Source: Deltaproteobacteria bacterium
Lineage (GTDB): Bacteria > Bdellovibrionota > UBA1018 > UBA923
Reading direction: 5' to 3'
Length of the DNA stretch: 8,590 nt
NCBI GenBank assembly: GCA_016194725.1
Contig: JACQAW010000047.1
Location: 1 to 8,590 of the forward strand
Part shown: positions 6,314 through 8,590 of the stretch, one piece after another
How positions within the stretch are numbered: position 1 is the first letter of the stretch
Layout of the letters: every line of letters starts with the position of its first letter
Made by a program: the position numbers and the translations under genes
Notes under the pieces: model-generated
What the model was told of the DNA's origin: nothing
The model's database searches: none
Seen by the model: the letters and a program-made list of their open reading frames with translations, nothing else

Positions 6314-7063
6314 CTAGCTTGCAGATTGCAATGCGCTTTCGAGCGCGATGAAGCCGGGCTCGAGGTCATTGGGGTTGAGCAGCGCGCGCTGCGCGAGAAT
6401 CCCCCCCATGGAAAGCAGCTCGGGCGAAATAGTCAGGTCGAATTCCGGACAGGAGCCGGTTCGCGACAACGCCTGGTGCAGCTGGCCCCAGGCCAGGGGC
6501 AACGAGATGCGCGCAGGCATCTGCGCGCGCACCGACAACGGTGGCAGCAGCATGACATCACGACCATTCGCGACGGCGTCGATGCACACCCGGCGCGAGC
6601 CGGGCTGCCGCTGTGTCGTGGCGGCGCCCGGCACGCGCGAGACGACGATTTCGGCCAGCATTCGCGCGAAGTCAGCCACGGCGCCAAAGCCGTAGCGGGC
6701 CTGCACCGGCAGCAAAACATGCAGCCCGCCGGTGCCCGAGACTTTCCAGAAAAACTCAAAGCCCAGCTCGGTCAGCAGCTGCTGGGTGGCTTCGGCGGCA
6801 GCACAAAGATTCCAACAGGGCTGGGTGGCACTGCGCAACCGCAGCGCAAGCCAGTCGGGCCGCAGCGGCGTCCGGGTGCGAATATTTGCTACGCGCAGCT
6901 CGACTGCGTCAGGTGGCGGCGGCCCGTCCATTCTCTCGAAAGCCGCGCCGGGGACTCGCGAATAAAATGCGGTGCGCCCGCTTAAAAAGGGCAGCAGCCA
7001 CTGCGCCGCGCGCTGGTAATAGGCCTCAACTTCGTCGACTGGCGGCGTTTCCGAAAAATGCAT
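6314..7063 (-). CDS. Compact LigD polymerase-domain (PolDom/AEP primase)-like protein, degenerate active site
   Basis: This 249-residue protein resembles the polymerase domain of bacterial LigD, which fills and extends ends in non-homologous end joining. Matching blocks are YYQRAAQWLLPFLSGR (15-30, cf. YYxxVAxxMLPHLxGRP), RPDWLAL (68-74), KVSGTGGLHVLLPV (107-120, cf. KTSGGKGLHVxxPL, with the conserved His as H115), IDAVAN (161-166, third acidic position D162) and LPPLSVRA (173-180, cf. VAPYSVRA). The family's catalytic DLDP after PDW is here RLRS (residues 75-78), so both metal-binding Asp residues of that motif are missing. The part between the N-terminal block and PDW is also shorter than in typical members. 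Polymerase activity is therefore doubtful; a DNA-binding or structural role is inference. It follows the ferritin-like gene by 32 bases. An upstream ATG at 7117 would add 18 hydrophobic residues and overlap that gene. No ligase domain or Ku gene is visible. Confidence 0.75.
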   Translation of the reverse strand: MHFSETPPVDEVEAYYQRAAQWLLPFLSGRTAFYSRVPGAAFERMDGPPPPDAVELRVANIRTRTPLRPDWLALRLRSATQPCWNLCAAAEATQQLLTELGFEFFWKVSGTGGLHVLLPVQARYGFGAVADFARMLAEIVVSRVPGAATTQRQPGSRRVCIDAVANGRDVMLLPPLSVRAQMPARISLPLAWGQLHQALSRTGSCPEFDLTISPELLSMGGILAQRALLNPNDLEPGFIALESALQSAS

Positions 7064-7095
7064 GACCACACAAGATACAAGCGCGATGCCAACAG

Positions 7096-7929
7096 CTAGA
7101 GCAGTGCACTCGCCCATATGCTGGGGCGCTTGAGGTCAAGAAACCGCTGGCGCGCCGGCAGGCGAAGGGCCTTGTCGGTGATGTCGTTCATGCCATTGCT
7201 GAACATGCCGCGCAGGTCCAGGCCAAGCCTTGCCCCCGCGCGCGCGTAATGACTGACGCGAAACAAGCCGGGCAGCGCCGCCGCCGTCGCGTAATAGGCC
7301 GTGGCCATCTGCGGCCGCTTGAGCTTTTGCGTCGTGGCCACGTGAGTGGGAATGAAAACTTCGCCAAACCCGACATGCCGGGCCTCGTCGCGGATGATGC
7401 GCGTGAAGAGCGAGTCCACGTAAGTTTCCGGGAATTTCTTCTTGAGCTCGACAAAGATCTCCTTGGCGAGCACCTCGATGTACCAGTAGAGCAAAACCAG
7501 CTTTGCATCAAATAGCCGGTCGGCTACCAGAAACCTGGACAAGAACCGGTGCGAAAACGCTCGTGGCTCGAGCTCAAACCTCATGCGATCCAAGAGCAGC
7601 AGCAAGCCCGTGGCGTGTCGATGCTCGTCGTCCATCTGCTGCACGAAAAACTCATGCGCTTTTTCGGCAAGCGGATGCTCGCGGCTGCCCGGGTCGCGAT
7701 CCAGCCCGCGGCACATCGAGGTCAGGATTTCGCGTCCCTGCGAGTCGGAGTAATAGACCAGCGACAACACCGAGCGCAGCGCCTGACGGTCGCCCGCCGA
7801 TAATTTTTCGAGCGCCTTCGAGCTGGCCGCCCAGTCCACGTCCTGCGCCGGATTCCAAACGGTCTTGCGCCCGTGCTCGAGCAGCTTGTCGAGCTTGCCT
7901 ACCGATGCGGCGGCGTCAGCGCTCACCAT
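7096..7929 (-). CDS. Ferritin-like diiron protein
   Basis: This 277-residue, mostly helical protein carries the paired metal motifs of ferritin-like diiron carboxylate proteins. The first is an ExxH within QQMDDEHRHATG (E102, H105); the second is an ExxH within IIRDEARHVGFGE (E182, H185). Additional acidic residues on the intervening helices (for example E152 and E157 in YIEVLAKEIF) could complete the site. Two ExxH helices suit an oxygen-activating or peroxide-handling diiron centre, as in AurF-type N-oxygenases and related ferritin-like oxidoreductases. The substrate is unknown, and I cannot place it in one subfamily. The ATG complementary to 7927-7929 is preferred because it lies 4 bases after the dapD stop. 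A longer reading back to 8010 would only overlap dapD. It is the second gene of the dapD operon, followed by the LigD-Pol-like gene. Confidence 0.75.
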   Translation of the reverse strand: MVSADAAASVGKLDKLLEHGRKTVWNPAQDVDWAASSKALEKLSAGDRQALRSVLSLVYYSDSQGREILTSMCRGLDRDPGSREHPLAEKAHEFFVQQMDDEHRHATGLLLLLDRMRFELEPRAFSHRFLSRFLVADRLFDAKLVLLYWYIEVLAKEIFVELKKKFPETYVDSLFTRIIRDEARHVGFGEVFIPTHVATTQKLKRPQMATAYYATAAALPGLFRVSHYARAGARLGLDLRGMFSNGMNDITDKALRLPARQRFLDLKRPSIWASALL

Positions 7930-7933
7930 GGCT

Positions 7934-8590
7934 TCACACGGGCACCGCGTGGTCGCGCAAGGCGCTGTTGAGCGAGGTTTTGAGATCGGTGGAAGCGCTG
8001 CGCGTTCCAATAATCAGCGCGCACGGCACGCCGAACTCGCCTGCCGGAAATTTTTTCGGCTGCATTCCGGGAATCACCACCGCGCGCTCAGGGATAGACC
8101 CCGTCGTGGTCACTGGCGTGGCGCCGCGAACGTCGACGATCTTGGTGCTGGCTGTGAGCACCACGCCCGCGCCCAGCACGGATTCGCGGCCGATGCGCAC
8201 GCCTTCCACGACAATGCAGCGCGAGCCGATGAAGGCTCCGTCTTCCACGACCACGGGGCTGGCCTGTGCCGGCTCGAGCACGCCGCCAATGCCCACGCCG
8301 CCCGACAGGTGCACGTTGGCGCCAATCTGCGCGCACGAGCCCACCGTGGCCCAGGTGTCCACCAGCGTGCCCTCCCCCACCCGCGCGCCGACGTTGACGT
8401 ACGCCGGCATCACGATCACGCCCGGCTCGAGAAACGCGCCGTAGCGCACAGCGCCCGGGGGCACCACTCGCACCCCGGCGGCGGCCAGGTTGCGCTTGAG
8501 CGGGATCTTGTCGTGGAACTCGAACGGGCCGGCCTCGATGGTCCTCGAGACCCGCAGCCGGAAATAGAGCGCGAGCGCCTGCTGGAGCCA
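7934..8590 (-). CDS. dapD: Tetrahydrodipicolinate N-succinyltransferase, 5' end outside the window
   Basis: The frame stays open to the window edge. The visible 218 residues are the C-terminal part of DapD (about 270 residues in the family). It transfers succinyl from succinyl-CoA to tetrahydrodipicolinate in the succinylase branch of diaminopimelate and lysine synthesis, in the cytosol. Diagnostic blocks are FEFHDKIPLKR, GVRVVPPGAVRYGAF, MPAYVNVGA, VDTWATVGSCAQIG, NVHLSGGVGIGGVLEP and the imperfect hexapeptide repeats of a left-handed beta-helix (FIGSRCIVVEGVRIG). The C-terminus, with KKFPAGEFGVPCALIIG and STDLKTSLNSALRD, differs from the enterobacterial type and resembles versions I associate with Acidobacteriota, Bacteroidota and similar groups (from memory). 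The ferritin-like gene begins 4 bases after its stop, so the two are co-transcribed. Confidence 0.95.
   Translation of the reverse strand, partial: WLQQALALYFRLRVSRTIEAGPFEFHDKIPLKRNLAAAGVRVVPPGAVRYGAFLEPGVIVMPAYVNVGARVGEGTLVDTWATVGSCAQIGANVHLSGGVGIGGVLEPAQASPVVVEDGAFIGSRCIVVEGVRIGRESVLGAGVVLTASTKIVDVRGATPVTTTGSIPERAVVIPGMQPKKFPAGEFGVPCALIIGTRSASTDLKTSLNSALRDHAVPV

Noticed and set aside
6326..6985. A 219-codon open frame on the plus strand
   Set aside because: It is antisense to the LigD-Pol-like gene, whose conserved blocks decide the true strand.
7503..8444. A 313-codon open frame on the plus strand
   Set aside because: It lies antisense to dapD and the ferritin-like gene. Its translation is Pro/Ser/Thr/Arg-rich low-complexity sequence typical of the complement of GC-rich codons.
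1..8590. CRISPR array, tRNA, rRNA or insertion sequence
   Set aside because: No regularly spaced short repeats, cloverleaf sequences, transposase motifs or terminal inverted repeats were found by eye.

Overview
The window looks like a GC-rich Gram-negative bacterial chromosome segment. The dapD C-terminal style, the succinylase lysine branch and the sensor-less histidine kinase paired with a lone receiver would suit an Acidobacteriota or deltaproteobacterial-type genome, but the sequence does not fix the taxon. It has two very different halves that meet in a short A/T-rich gap at about 3043-3113.

Left half (1-3042, plus strand, visibly more A/T-rich): a tandem, diverged array of two alternating gene types. 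Type A is a secreted protein with a signal peptide, a conserved N-terminal domain and, in the intact copy, a C-terminal beta-rich domain of a kind recurrent in exported bacterial proteins. Type B ends in a putative zinc-peptidase domain of the LAS superfamily (MepA/M15-like), with HxxHxxGxxxD and HxH motifs. The order is B0 (3' end only, 1-342), A1 (378-1409, intact), B1 (1406-2264, one frameshift near 1728-1740) and A2 (2299-3042, tail altered by a frame change near 2870). The B-to-A gaps are 35 and 34 bases, and A1 and B1 overlap as ATGA. The array appears to be a real paralogous family that is partly decaying. I know of no described system with this layout.

Right half (3114-8590): housekeeping and regulatory genes. 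A plus-strand aspartase/fumarase-superfamily gene, most like aspA, has a good promoter candidate very close to its start codon. It converges on a minus-strand ArsC/YfgD-like thioredoxin-fold gene. Next, reading on the minus strand, come a soluble histidine kinase without a sensor domain and a single-domain response regulator overlapping it by 8 bases. Last is a tightly packed minus-strand operon, dapD (5' end outside the window), then a ferritin-like diiron protein, then a compact relative of the LigD polymerase domain.

The two most notable points are the tandem A/B array and the LigD-Pol-like protein, in which the catalytic Asp-x-Asp of the family is replaced by Arg-Leu-Arg although the surrounding landmarks are kept. 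No RNA genes, CRISPR arrays, insertion sequences or origins were seen.
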